Shown one piece after another: positions 51,572 to 60,013 of a DNA stretch of 64,000 nucleotides. Position numbers and translations under genes: made by a program. The DNA is taken from NCBI RefSeq assembly GCF_001988955.1, contig NZ_CP014263.1, forward strand, positions 4,496,001 through 4,560,000, in the 5' to 3' direction. The number at the start of each line of letters is the position of its first letter. Position 1 is the stretch's first letter. The notes below the pieces were generated by a model, which did no database searches, had not been told where the DNA came from, and worked only from the letters and a program-made list of their open reading frames with translations. This stretch comes from Spirosoma montaniterrae (GTDB taxonomy: Bacteria; Bacteroidota; Bacteroidia; Cytophagales; Spirosomataceae).

Positions 51572-51904
51572 CCTGAAAACGAGCCTTATGACCCTGTATA
51601 ATGCAAAACTACGCAATCTCAATAACTGTTCACTCGGTCGGCCTCAATTGATTCGAAAGCAAATAGAATTGGCATACTAATTGATTGCTAACCTAAAAGA
51701 ACTATTATTGATATAGACTATACATGAACATGTGTGTAGTATTATCATTTTACCGTCAAACTTTTTCAGAAAAGCTTTGTTTTTGTATTAAGACAAGGTT
51801 AATTTTGAATATGAAAAGGTTAACCAGCATTAACTTCAATTGACACCTTTGCAGATTGTTTAAAACCGTAAACTTAGTCTTAACAATTACCTTTCTTTGA
51901 GCCA
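51572..51904. other. Divergent AT-rich intergenic region
   Basis: 333 bases between the His-rich protein gene (minus) and the 58-residue protein gene (plus). It holds one strong plus-strand promoter (51776-51807). No exact minus-strand TAnnTTTG box was found for the receptor operon, and no clear Fur-type palindrome was recognised. Confidence 0.5.
51776..51807 (+). promoter_or_regulatory. Promoter of the 58-residue membrane protein gene
   Basis: TTTG (51776-51779), 20 bases, TAATTTTG (51800-51807); both exact. The leader to the ATG at 51905 is about 92 bases. Confidence 0.72.
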
Positions 51905-52081
51905 ATGAGAAATGTTCGTTTGCACATGATTTTTCAGTGGGTCTTTTTTCTGCCCATTATTTTGCCACTCTGCCTCACCTACGGTGCATTACGTGGTGCT
52001 GTACAGATGGCAGAACGGGTAATGGAGCAGATTTTGATTGATGTTGTTCCGCAGAACGAAACTCAGCCCACAGCCGAATAG
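51905..52081 (+). CDS. 58-residue single-pass membrane protein, unknown function
   Basis: MRNVRLHMIFQWVFFLPIIL begins a short basic N-terminus and one membrane helix (about 8-30), followed by an amphipathic stretch RGAVQMAERVMEQILIDVV and an acidic C-terminus, ending at TAG 52079-52081. I do not recognise a family. It is supported as a real gene by a two-box promoter upstream and a proper terminator about 30 bases downstream, an isolated transcription unit of its own size. Alternatively the transcript is a small RNA and the reading frame is incidental. Confidence 0.6.
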   Translation: MRNVRLHMIFQWVFFLPIILPLCLTYGALRGAVQMAERVMEQILIDVVPQNETQPTAE

Positions 52082-52109
52082 GCTATTACTTGCTAGTGGT
52101 ATATATCCA

Positions 52110-52157
52110 GAGCCGCGTCTTGTTCCTACGGGGGCAATACGCGGCTCCTGACTTTTT
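52110..52157 (+). terminator. Rho-independent terminator after the 58-residue protein gene
   Basis: GAGCCGCGT (52110-52118) and ACGCGGCTC (52139-52147), then CTGACTTTTT. It lies 14 bases before the convergent pseudouridine synthase stop. Confidence 0.82.
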
Positions 52158-52170
52158 AACGCAACCGGCT

Positions 52171-52917
52171 TCACTCATACGTAATATCAATGTTTTTGTC
52201 GTTGTATATTTCGTCATCTAATTCCAGAAATTCTTCCCAGAACGGGTCGTTCGGAACCCCGGCGCGGCAAATTATTGCTCGGTCCGGCGTCCCGGCCTTT
52301 TTCACTGGATGGATGAAGTAGAGCCGACGTGCGTGCAGGTATATTTTCTTGTCAGCAACGGCCCGGTCGTATCCGTATTTTACATCGCCCCGAATTGGAC
52401 ACCCTATATGCGCCAACTGTGACCGAATCTGGTGCGGTCGGCCCGTTATCGGACTCACTTCTATCAAATAATGCTCGTTGATACGGCCCAGCAGCCGATA
52501 CGATAATTCGGCTTTCTGCGAACCGGGTACTTCGTAATCATATACCGTTACCTGATTCTTCTGTTCGTCTTTCACAAGCCAGTTGACCAACTTATCAGCA
52601 GTTTTCGGTGGTTTCTGACGCACAACAGCCCAGTACGTCTTCTGTATCTGCCGCTTCCGAAACAGTTCTGTCATCCGTTCCAATGCCTTCGACGTTCGGG
52701 CAAACACCACCAGCCCACTTACCGGGCGGTCGAGCCGATGCACCAGACCCAGAAACACTTCACCGGGTTTATTGTATTTTTCTTTGACATAGTCTTTCAA
52801 CACATCCAGCAGCGTAACGTCGCCAGTGCGGTCGCCCTGTACTAATATGCCGGGGTCTTTATTGACTATTAACAGGTGATTGTCTTCGTAGACGACCTGA
52901 TATGGTTTTCGTTTCAT
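52171..52917 (-). CDS. RluA family pseudouridine synthase
   Basis: 248 residues. Motifs: YEDNHLLIVNKDPGILVQGD near the start, catalytic-loop GLVHRLDRPVSGLVVFARTS (catalytic Asp in HRLD, about residue 62), and SPITGRPHQIRSQLAHIGCPI. It isomerises uridine to pseudouridine in 23S rRNA or tRNA; there is no S4 domain, so it is closest to RluA/TruC-like enzymes, and target sites are not predictable. It follows panB on the same strand with a 12-base gap. A second family member is at 58634-59356. Confidence 0.9.
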   Translation of the reverse strand: MKRKPYQVVYEDNHLLIVNKDPGILVQGDRTGDVTLLDVLKDYVKEKYNKPGEVFLGLVHRLDRPVSGLVVFARTSKALERMTELFRKRQIQKTYWAVVRQKPPKTADKLVNWLVKDEQKNQVTVYDYEVPGSQKAELSYRLLGRINEHYLIEVSPITGRPHQIRSQLAHIGCPIRGDVKYGYDRAVADKKIYLHARRLYFIHPVKKAGTPDRAIICRAGVPNDPFWEEFLELDDEIYNDKNIDITYE

Positions 52918-52929
52918 TGTTCTTTTAAC

Positions 52930-53748
52930 TCAATACGCTTCTTTCTCGTTCGGAAAATCGCGGACTTTCACGTCGTCAACGTAATGGGCAATAGCCTCAA
53001 GCATTACAGTGTGCAAGTCGGCATAACGGCGTAGAAAGCGAGGTTTGAATTCGTTTGTGATGCCGAGCAGGTCGTGTAAGACCAGAATCTGCCCATCGGC
53101 GTCAGGGCCAGCACCAATACCGATGGTGGGAATAGCCAGATTTTCAGAGACCCGTTTGGTGAGAACCGCCGGGATTTTTTCGAGCACTAAACTAAAACAA
53201 CCAACATCCTGCAACATGCGGGCGTCGTCCATTAGCTTTTGCGCTTCGGCTTCTTCCTTAGCCCGCACGGCATATGTGCCAAATTTGTAAATAGATTGGG
53301 GCGTCAGGCCGAGGTGGCCCATTACAGGAACGCCCGCACTCAGCACCCGCACAATAGATTCGCGGATTTCCAGCCCACCTTCCATCTTTACAGCGTGTGC
53401 GCCAGACTCTTTCATGATCCGAATGGCCGAGCGCAGGGCTTCCGACGAATTGCCCTGATACGACCCGAATGGCAGATCGACCACCACAAGTGCCCGCTTC
53501 ACGGCCCGCACCACCGAACAGGCATGGTAAATCATCTGATCGAGCGTAATGGGCAATGTTGTTTCATGACCCGCCATCACGTTTGAGGCCGAGTCGCCGA
53601 CCAGAATCAGCTCAACCCCGGCCATGTCAACTACCCGCGCCATCGAGTAATCGTAGGCGGTCAGGGCCGATATTTTCTCGCCTTTATTTTTAAGTTCCTG
53701 GATGGTGTGCGTCGTAACGCGTTTAATATCAGGATTATGAACAGACAT
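52930..53748 (-). CDS. panB: 3-methyl-2-oxobutanoate hydroxymethyltransferase
   Basis: 272 residues, the standard length. The TIM-barrel enzyme shows [68 protein letters not shown] and VLEKIPA, covering the Mg-binding Asp/Glu residues. It adds a hydroxymethyl group from 5,10-methylene-THF to 2-oxoisovalerate, the first step to pantothenate and CoA. The other pan genes are not in the window. The 5' gap to the EnvC gene is filled by an inverted repeat. Confidence 0.96.
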   Translation of the reverse strand: MSVHNPDIKRVTTHTIQELKNKGEKISALTAYDYSMARVVDMAGVELILVGDSASNVMAGHETTLPITLDQMIYHACSVVRAVKRALVVVDLPFGSYQGNSSEALRSAIRIMKESGAHAVKMEGGLEIRESIVRVLSAGVPVMGHLGLTPQSIYKFGTYAVRAKEEAEAQKLMDDARMLQDVGCFSLVLEKIPAVLTKRVSENLAIPTIGIGAGPDADGQILVLHDLLGITNEFKPRFLRRYADLHTVMLEAIAHYVDDVKVRDFPNEKEAY

Positions 53749-53753
53749 TACTG

Positions 53754-53859
53754 TAAGTTATAAAGTTATAGAGTCGTAAAGTTATAAAGTTGGCAATCGT
53801 TAATATGAAAAACTTCTCAACCCTATAACTTCACAACGCTACGACTTTAAAACTTCACC
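53754..53859. repeat. Inverted repeat of AAAGTTAT-type units between envC-like gene and panB
   Basis: The left arm AAGTTATAAAGTTATAGAGT... and the mirrored right arm ending ACTTTAAAACTTCACC are looser copies built of AAAGTTATA/AGTCGTA units. The stop codon of the EnvC-like gene (53855-53857) is inside the arm; the other end is six bases from the panB ATG. It shares AAAGTTATAGAGTCGT with the sdhA-sdhB repeat. Confidence 0.85.
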
Positions 53860-55294
53860 GTGGTGTTAGCCACGATTCGGGATTGAGTTTGGTGAATTCT
53901 TTCCAGATTTGGAATTGAATTTCAGAAACGCCGTTTTTATCAGTCGCCACAGTACCAATGGATTCGCGGGCTTTAACCCGCTGCCCGACACGCACCGATA
54001 CACTCCGTAGTTTAGCGTAAATCGTAAAATAATCGCCGTGCTGAATGGCTACCACGTTATTCATGCCCGGCATACTCGTCACGTCCTGCACAATGCCATC
54101 ATACACCGACCGAACGCCCTCACCCGCATTTGTCTGTATGTCAACACCTTGATTTTCAACATAAATACCTTTCAATACGGGATGCGCCTTGCGGCCAAAC
54201 CGATCTGAAATAAACCCCTTAGAGACCGGCCACGGCAAACGCGACCGCGAAGCCATAAACGACGACGCCAGGGCTGTTTCTTCGTCGTTGAGGTTATTAT
54301 TGCGCCGTTCGTCTGGCTTGCGGGGGGCAGGTTCGGGTTCGGCTGGTTTTTCGACTTTGGCAACGTCGGCGGGGTTCGGTTTTTCGCCCGCTTTTTCGGC
54401 GGCTGCCACGGCTTCTTCGGCGCGTTTGCGCTCAGCCGCTTTACGAGCCGCTTCGAGCCGGGCAACGCGCTCCAGCCGCTCGCGTTCGGCGCGTTCGCGA
54501 GCCTCACGGGCAGCCCGTTCGCGTGCTTCGCGAGCCACTAAGCGGGTAATCATGGCCTCTAACTGATTCACCGCCCGGCGACTTTCGGCCAACTCAGTTC
54601 GGAGTTCGGCTTCTTTCTGACCAAGCTGTTTTACAACCTGATTTTTTTCATTTTTCAGCGTCTCCAGCTTCTTCGTCTCACCAACTTTCACTACCAGCGT
54701 ACCCTTTTGCTGTTGCCGCTTGCGTTGTGTGGCTACCTGCTTGGTATCGAGCATCGACTTCACGTTGTTTATTTGCCGAACCTGACTTTGCCGGGCATCG
54801 GAGTACTGGCGCAGGTAGCGGTAGCGGGCTACTAACTGGTTAAAGTTGTCGGCGGCAAACAAAAAACCCAGCGGGTTAATCTGCTGCCGTCGTTTTTCGG
54901 CTGCGTAAATCATCGACGCATACTCGTCTCTCAGGTTCTCCAAATCACGGGTAAGTGCCCCGCTGGCCTGGCGCAGTTCCCTGATCTCGGCTTCGGTTAG
55001 CTGAATGTCTTTGTTGAGCAGCCCTATTTGCTTCGATTGAGTTTGAATCTGCTGGTCGAGGGCTTTTAACTGGCCCAAACCAACCTGCTTCTCCGACGCT
55101 GTTTGTTTCAACACCGTCCGAATCTGATTCATTTTCTCTACATTTTGCTTTTTCTCTCGTTCCAGTGCCTGTCGGCTCCGTTGCGTTTGCTGCCCGGCAA
55201 CCGGCGTTTGGCCTAAACCCAGCAACAGTAATCCAGCAAGCGTAACGTACAGAAATGGGAAACGCATAATTTTCTTGGTTGACTGACACGTCAT
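53855..55294 (-). CDS. EnvC-like murein hydrolase activator (coiled coil + degenerate LytM/M23)
   Basis: 479 residues. Signal sequence in FLYVTLAGLLLLGLGQTPVAG, then long coiled coils (about 40-290: RSRQALEREKKQNVEKM, an Arg/Ala/Glu-rich run near 255-285), an Ala/Glu/Pro linker, and a C-terminal LytM domain (about 355-479). Active M23 peptidases have H-x3-D and H-x-H zinc ligands; here the corresponding places read NQGVDIQT and EIQFQIW, so the zinc site is degenerate, as in E. coli EnvC, which activates amidases at the septum instead of cutting. ATG 55292-55294 overlaps the DUF4292 stop (ATGA); ATG 55267 (MRFPFLYV) is an equally good signal-peptide start. Third gene after TPR and DUF4292. Confidence 0.88.
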   Translation of the reverse strand: MTCQSTKKIMRFPFLYVTLAGLLLLGLGQTPVAGQQTQRSRQALEREKKQNVEKMNQIRTVLKQTASEKQVGLGQLKALDQQIQTQSKQIGLLNKDIQLTEAEIRELRQASGALTRDLENLRDEYASMIYAAEKRRQQINPLGFLFAADNFNQLVARYRYLRQYSDARQSQVRQINNVKSMLDTKQVATQRKRQQQKGTLVVKVGETKKLETLKNEKNQVVKQLGQKEAELRTELAESRRAVNQLEAMITRLVAREARERAAREARERAERERLERVARLEAARKAAERKRAEEAVAAAEKAGEKPNPADVAKVEKPAEPEPAPRKPDERRNNNLNDEETALASSFMASRSRLPWPVSKGFISDRFGRKAHPVLKGIYVENQGVDIQTNAGEGVRSVYDGIVQDVTSMPGMNNVVAIQHGDYFTIYAKLRSVSVRVGQRVKARESIGTVATDKNGVSEIQFQIWKEFTKLNPESWLTPR

Positions 55295-56166
55295 GGCCGA
55301 CGTTGATAGCCCGACGGAATCGTGAACGGAAATCCTGGACTTTTTTCGACCAGTTCTACTCTGTTATGTTTAATTCGCAACAAGGTCTGGTAAAACTGAC
55401 CGTCGGTTTTCGACTGATAGTCCAATGTCACCAGGCTGGTATACGGAAACAGAAAGTTATTGAGCGACGTAAAATCTTCGTAATCGAGCCGCAATGTATT
55501 TTTGGTAGGCTGCTCCGTAACCAGCAGCTTTTTTAGTTTCCGGTCGTTCTCACCAATGTAATTTTCGACCATCACTTTGCCCTCACTTTGCCGCAACAGG
55601 AGCAAATCACGTTCATTTTTTATTTTCTGCGCGGGCTGCTTGGGCAACGGCAAATTGCCGACAATCAGAGCCTGAAGCAGTTCGAAATTCATCTCGAAGT
55701 TAAACTGCCGGCTCAGTGTCGGAAAATCATACACCGAATATTCGCGGTGAATTTTATCGACAATCGTAATGGAATCGTGGGTAATCTGGGCACGAACGGC
55801 TTCGAGGCCCAGTTTGGAAATCGACACCCAGATCAGGCTATCTTTACGAACCCGGATGTTCACACTGGCATTGTCGATATCCTGCCGTGGCCCTTTAAAC
55901 GAAACCCTTGATTTGGCGATGAGATAGCTAAAATCGATTTCGGCTACGTTAGCGCGGGCTTCTTCGATACCAGGCCGGGTGGGGCGGATTGCTTTGACCG
56001 AATCGGGCGGGCGGTCAGGCGATACGGTCACGACCGAATCTTTTTTTACCGAATCGGGAGCGGCTACCGGGGCGGTGCCAACGGTACGCGACATAGCCCG
56101 ACGCCGACAACCTTCTGTATGTAGAAAAATGCCCAGCAACAGGGCAAAAAACAAGTATTTATTCAT
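55291..56166 (-). CDS. DUF4292 family lipoprotein
   Basis: 291 residues. The lipobox-like HTEGC (Cys20) follows a short signal sequence; residues 25-70 are a Pro/Ser/Val-rich spacer. The rest is a beta-rich LolA/LolB-like fold: VSFKGPRQDIDNASVNIRVR, LIWVSISKLGLEAVRAQIT, IVDKIHREYSVYDFPTLSRQ, then FELLQALIVGN. DUF4292 is a Bacteroidota family thought to bind lipid or help outer-membrane lipoprotein placement; this is not proven. It starts directly at the TPR gene stop and overlaps the EnvC-like gene by four bases, the usual Bacteroidota gene order. Confidence 0.88.
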   Translation of the reverse strand: MNKYLFFALLLGIFLHTEGCRRRAMSRTVGTAPVAAPDSVKKDSVVTVSPDRPPDSVKAIRPTRPGIEEARANVAEIDFSYLIAKSRVSFKGPRQDIDNASVNIRVRKDSLIWVSISKLGLEAVRAQITHDSITIVDKIHREYSVYDFPTLSRQFNFEMNFELLQALIVGNLPLPKQPAQKIKNERDLLLLRQSEGKVMVENYIGENDRKLKKLLVTEQPTKNTLRLDYEDFTSLNNFLFPYTSLVTLDYQSKTDGQFYQTLLRIKHNRVELVEKSPGFPFTIPSGYQRRP

Positions 56167-57933
56167 TTATAACTTCCCGGTAGCAATCTTTTTGTCGAGG
56201 TCTGGCCCGGCCCCACCCTTTTGTTTGGCCCGTTTCCATTGCTCAGCGGCTTTGTCGCGCTCACCAAGTTCATATAACACATCGCCGTAATGTTCAAGGA
56301 TGGTGCCGCTTACGTTGGTGGTATCGGCCAGGGCTTTTTCCAGATACTTCCGGGCATTGGCATAGTCTTTGGAGACATACAGCACCCACGCGTAGGTATC
56401 TAAATAGGTAGCATTGGTAGGGTGCCGCTCCACTAATTTGCTGGCTAACTGCCGGGCACGGTCAAGTTTGGCCTTGCGCAGCGACAGAAAATAGCTGTAG
56501 TTGTTCAGTACGTGATCGTTGAGCGGGTCGACTTTTAGCACGGCTTCGTAAGCTTCATCCGATTTCTCGTGTTCGCCCAGCCCGTTATAAGCGTCGCCCA
56601 ACTGCGCGTCGATACCCCGTTTCAGTTCGGCACTACCCGACGATGCCAGCAGCTTTTTACTCTCTTCAAAGGCATCGACCGCCTGCTGATACCGCCGTTT
56701 AAATAGATTAGCCGAGCCGTTGGAATACCAGAACAGGCCCTGCGTTGGAAACACTTCCAGAGCTTGCTCGGAATGCACCAGCAAACTGTCGACCTGATTC
56801 AATTCGCCATCTAACTGCAACAATGCCCCCCACACTTCATATACCGACCCATCGAGCCGGGCAGCGCGGGCGTAGGCATCGCGGGCCTGTGCTTTCTGTC
56901 CCTGCTGCACCAGCAAATCGGCCAGCATCACCTGCGTTTTTGGGTCGTTCGGATTGGTTTTGGCTAAATCCTGCGCCATTTTGAGCGCGTCCTGCTTTGA
57001 GGCTTCGCCGTCGCCGGTCAGCCCGACATAGCTCGACAGAATGCGTGCCTTCAGGCCCGCTTCAAGGTTTGGGTTCGCAAAAACATGGTTCAGTTCCTGC
57101 TTTACGCGCTCCATGTCGCCTTTCTTCCGGTAAATATCGGCCAGCAGTACGTGCGCCTGCGGTAAGTCGGCGTTGAGTTTAAGAGCGCGTTCGACCCAGC
57201 CAATAGCCTGATCGTGCCGGTCGTTGGCAATGAGCAGTTCGGCTCCTTCGAGCAGGTAATCGGGATCGCCCGGTTCAGATGCGGCTAACTTTTCGGCCTC
57301 TTCGATGGCCTTATCAATCTTATTCTGTTTCAGATAGATACGTTGCTTCTGCCGGGTAATTTCTTCGTTCAGCCCCAACTCACGCTCTACGGCGTTATAC
57401 GTTGCCAACGCTTTATCGGGCTTTTCATCGAACAGATAGATAGCGGCCAGTTCGACGCCATATTCGGCGTTTTCGGGGCCTTTCTTCAACAATGTTTCGT
57501 AGAGATCTTCGGCCTCGCCGTAACGCTTCTGTTTCACATACAGCTCAGCCAGCAGCAGGTTGTAAAACTTGTTGCTGGCATCGAGACTATAAGCTTTGGC
57601 CGCATAAGGAATAGCTTCTGCGGTTTTCCCGGTCTTCATCAACGCATTGGCCGTAGCGTACTGGGCGGCTGCGTTGTTAGGCGATTTTTGTAGTAATTTG
57701 GTAAACTGCGTAATGGCTTTGGCCGGCTCATCGGCCATCAGGGAGCGCATCCCTTCCACAAACATCGTTTCTTCTTCGATACGAGCCGTGGTTGTCGAAG
57801 CTTGTTTTGCCAGCGACGTATCGGCCTGCGCCCGTTTGCGCTGAGCCTCGGCAGGATAAATTCCTACCCATACCATCAGCCCCAGCCAGAGCAGGTTTTG
57901 CCGGTTTGTACCGAACGGTCTGAGAATACGCAT
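56167..57933 (-). CDS. Exported TPR repeat protein
   Basis: 588 residues from ATG 57931-57933 (MRILRPFGTNRQ), with a signal peptide ending near YPAEAQ. About twelve tetratricopeptide repeats fill 55-570, for example NNAAAQYATANALMKTGKTA, AYNGLGEHEKSDEAYEAVLK and ILEHYGDVLYELGERDKAAE. It should be a periplasmic or outer-membrane scaffold. It is first in the TPR-DUF4292-EnvC unit, so a role in envelope assembly or division is inferred. An upstream extension to 58020 runs into the promoter box and is rejected. Confidence 0.9.
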   Translation of the reverse strand: MRILRPFGTNRQNLLWLGLMVWVGIYPAEAQRKRAQADTSLAKQASTTTARIEEETMFVEGMRSLMADEPAKAITQFTKLLQKSPNNAAAQYATANALMKTGKTAEAIPYAAKAYSLDASNKFYNLLLAELYVKQKRYGEAEDLYETLLKKGPENAEYGVELAAIYLFDEKPDKALATYNAVERELGLNEEITRQKQRIYLKQNKIDKAIEEAEKLAASEPGDPDYLLEGAELLIANDRHDQAIGWVERALKLNADLPQAHVLLADIYRKKGDMERVKQELNHVFANPNLEAGLKARILSSYVGLTGDGEASKQDALKMAQDLAKTNPNDPKTQVMLADLLVQQGQKAQARDAYARAARLDGSVYEVWGALLQLDGELNQVDSLLVHSEQALEVFPTQGLFWYSNGSANLFKRRYQQAVDAFEESKKLLASSGSAELKRGIDAQLGDAYNGLGEHEKSDEAYEAVLKVDPLNDHVLNNYSYFLSLRKAKLDRARQLASKLVERHPTNATYLDTYAWVLYVSKDYANARKYLEKALADTTNVSGTILEHYGDVLYELGERDKAAEQWKRAKQKGGAGPDLDKKIATGKL

Positions 57934-58019
57934 GCTGGTCACTGTTGACAGAATATGTTTACCAAAAACGAGGCCGCGCTTTGTTCTATTGCGGCCCTGT
58001 ATTGAATAAAGTCCTAACA

Positions 58020-58027
58020 CAAAGGTA
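58020..58027 (-). promoter_or_regulatory. Promoter -7 box of the TPR-DUF4292-EnvC operon
   Basis: Minus strand TACCTTTG, exact. The leader to the ATG at 57933 is about 80 bases and contains a GGCCGC/GCGGCC hairpin (57972-57996). Confidence 0.58.
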
Positions 58028-58165
58028 GTTCAAAACAACGGATAACCGATTGTTCACCCTGTAAACCCCCATTTCAGAACAGTTGCGCCAAAGACGGGTT
58101 ATTTGTTCAGCAGCCAAGTACTCAACAAATCACAGGCTGCGTGAATAAACAGAATTTTATTATTT

Positions 58166-58579
58166 ATGGAAACGGTATATACAACCACTGTCAGCAACAT
58201 TGGCGGGCGTGATGGCGATGTAAAATCACTGGATGGTATTCTGGAGTTGAACCTGCGCCGACCTGTTGAGATGCGGGGCGAGGGCGGTGCCGCCAACCCG
58301 GAGATGCTTTTTGCGGCTGCCTATAGCTCGTGCTACAACGGTGCGCTGATGGCCGTGGCCGAACGCAGGAAACTTATCTTGCCCGAACATGCCGTAGAAG
58401 TCAGTATTTCACTCAATAAAGATGGAAATCATATGTCTTTATCGGGAAAGATCACGGTGAAAGCACCCGGTATGGACCCCGATCAACTGCAACAGTTGGC
58501 CGAAACAGCCCATGCCGTTTGCCCCTACTCCAAAGCCGTAAAAGGCAATATGGACATGAAAATCGAGGTGCTGACTTAG
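58166..58579 (+). CDS. OsmC/Ohr family organic hydroperoxide reductase
   Basis: 137 residues, the length of Ohr. The two redox cysteines are in AAYSSCYNGAL (about residue 56) and AHAVCPYSKAV (about 119), and the Arg and Glu of the peroxide pocket (RPVEMRGEGGAANPEM) precede them. The spacing fits the Ohr subgroup, which reduces lipid and organic hydroperoxides using lipoylated protein partners. Single gene, divergent from the TPR operon. No OhrR regulator is adjacent. Confidence 0.9.
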   Translation: METVYTTTVSNIGGRDGDVKSLDGILELNLRRPVEMRGEGGAANPEMLFAAAYSSCYNGALMAVAERRKLILPEHAVEVSISLNKDGNHMSLSGKITVKAPGMDPDQLQQLAETAHAVCPYSKAVKGNMDMKIEVLT

Positions 58580-58633
58580 CCTATAGCGCGAGGTAATACG
58601 TATGCTCGACGACAGGTTGGTAGGCGAATTCGT

Positions 58634-59356
58634 CTAATTAAACTTCTCCAACTGCTTTACCAACACGCCGAAATCTTTCGGATACGGAGCCACAAACGTC
58701 TGTTCATCGCCATTGAGCAGGCTGAACGTAAGCGAATGGGCGTGCAGCGCTACGCGTTGAATGAGCGGCAATTCGTCGGTTCCCTGTTTCAGGTTGAACT
58801 TCCGCTTCACGTCTGACAGAAACACGGGCTTTCCGCCATACGTTGGATCATTCACAATGGGGGCCTTCAGGCACATCAGATGAACGCGAATCTGGTGCAT
58901 CCGGCCCGTAATGGGCATACACTCCACAAGCGTAGTGGTTCGGTATGCCTGGAGAGTATTGAAAATAGTTTCGGCCACCTTACCTTTTTCGCGGTCGATT
59001 CGCACCGCCGTACCGTCTTTGACAGGCGAAATGGGCAGGTAAACAGATATACCCTCGAAACTGTGAACACCGTTCACCACTGCATGGTAGCGTTTTGTGA
59101 CTTCGCGATGCTCGAACTGCATGGCTAAATGTCGGTACGCATCGCTGTGTTTCGCGATTGCCAGAATACCCGACGTTTCTTTGTCAAGGCGATGCCCAAG
59201 CTGTGCGTCACGGCTATATGCTTTTGCCAGACGCAAAATGCTCTGCCCACTACGGTCAGCCGACCGCTCATCGAGCGAGGCTACGTGTGGTGGCTTATTA
59301 ATCAATATGTAGTCATCGTTCTCAAAAACGATGAGGTCTTCAAAGTTTAGTTTCAT
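58634..59356 (-). CDS. RluA family pseudouridine synthase
   Basis: 240 residues from ATG 59354-59356 (MKLNFEDLIVFENDDYILIN). It has DDYILINKPPHVASLD, the catalytic QLGHRLDKETSGILAIAKHS (Asp in HRLD, about 68) and ITGRMHQIRVHLMCLKAPI. No S4 domain. It modifies uridines in rRNA or tRNA. The start lies only eight bases from the T run of the rpmB terminator, and no promoter box was seen between, so expression probably depends on read-through. Confidence 0.9.
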   Translation of the reverse strand: MKLNFEDLIVFENDDYILINKPPHVASLDERSADRSGQSILRLAKAYSRDAQLGHRLDKETSGILAIAKHSDAYRHLAMQFEHREVTKRYHAVVNGVHSFEGISVYLPISPVKDGTAVRIDREKGKVAETIFNTLQAYRTTTLVECMPITGRMHQIRVHLMCLKAPIVNDPTYGGKPVFLSDVKRKFNLKQGTDELPLIQRVALHAHSLTFSLLNGDEQTFVAPYPKDFGVLVKQLEKFN

Positions 59357-59363
59357 ACGTAAA

Positions 59364-59394
59364 CACAAAAAGCCTCCTCCGGCTGGAAGAGGCT
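59364..59394 (-). terminator. Terminator after rpmB, touching the next gene start
   Basis: Minus strand AGCCTC (59394-59389) and GAGGCT (59376-59371) with inner CCAGCCGG, then TTTTTGTG. It separates rpmB from the pseudouridine synthase gene. Confidence 0.8.
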
Positions 59395-59417
59395 GAATGT
59401 CTTATTTTTTCTGCGCC

Positions 59418-59657
59418 TTAGAGCGACAGCGTACCGCGCTGATGTGCCTTTTGCAGCGTCAGTTCGAGACCGTTTTTATTGATGGTTTTAATTGCCGAGG
59501 TCGATACCTTCAACGTAACCCATTCGCCGGTCGATTCTACGAAGAACCGCTTTTTTTGCAGGTTCGGGTAGAACTTCCGTTTCGTTTTATTGTTGGCGTG
59601 CGATACGTTGTTACCCGACCGCGTGCGTTTTCCTGTGATTTGACAAACTCTTGCCAT
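59418..59657 (-). CDS. rpmB: 50S ribosomal protein L28
   Basis: 79 residues: [20 protein letters not shown], then [35 protein letters not shown]. Only one Cys is present (Cys5), so this is the zinc-free form. L28 binds 23S rRNA near the E site. In many Bacteroidota rpmB is followed by rpmG and a DUF4295 gene; here the next gene is a pseudouridine synthase behind a terminator. Confidence 0.96.
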   Translation of the reverse strand: MARVCQITGKRTRSGNNVSHANNKTKRKFYPNLQKKRFFVESTGEWVTLKVSTSAIKTINKNGLELTLQKAHQRGTLSL

Positions 59658-59702
59658 GACCGTGCTACTCGTTTTCCTTAATGAGGGCGCAAAAATCGCT
59701 AA

Positions 59703-59891
59703 TTAATTCATAATCTGCAACTCAATCCTTCTTTTTTTGAATCCGTAGGGACAATGGCGGCATCCGTTCTTGCAACAATAGCCGCGTTTAAGATGGTAAG
59801 CTGCGGTAAATACGACAAAGCCTTCGGGTGTATAGTAATAATCCTCGTCGTCTAAACCAGGTATTTTTTTCGACTGCGCAGGGGTTGGCAT
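59703..59891 (-). CDS. DUF5522 family small Cys-rich protein
   Basis: 62 residues from ATG 59889-59891 (MPTPAQSKKIPGLDDEDYYY). The core YTPEGFVVFTAAYHLKRGYCCKNGCRHCPYG has four Cys and one His that could bind a metal, typical of this short Bacteroidota family; a role is not known. A frame open to a TTG at 59963 would run across the strong plus-strand promoter of the ornithine aminotransferase and is rejected. Confidence 0.8.
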   Translation of the reverse strand: MPTPAQSKKIPGLDDEDYYYTPEGFVVFTAAYHLKRGYCCKNGCRHCPYGFKKRRIELQIMN

Positions 59892-59896
59892 CGGTA

Positions 59897-59928
59897 TTTG
59901 GGCGTCCGGTGGATAAGCTGTAATTTTG
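59897..59928 (+). promoter_or_regulatory. Promoter of the ornithine aminotransferase gene
   Basis: TTTG (59897-59900), 20 bases, TAATTTTG (59921-59928); both exact. Leader to ATG 60014 about 80 bases. Confidence 0.75.
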
Positions 59929-60013
59929 AGGGAAAACGACCCGTTTGGGACAATAGTTACCAAAACAGGTGAATTTCTTTTTATCAGCCTTTTTGATTCT
60001 CCTTCAGTTATCT

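Noticed and set aside
59892..59963. N-terminal extension of the DUF5522 protein from a TTG codon
   Set aside because: It would cover an exact two-box promoter on the other strand, and the family is about 60 residues long.
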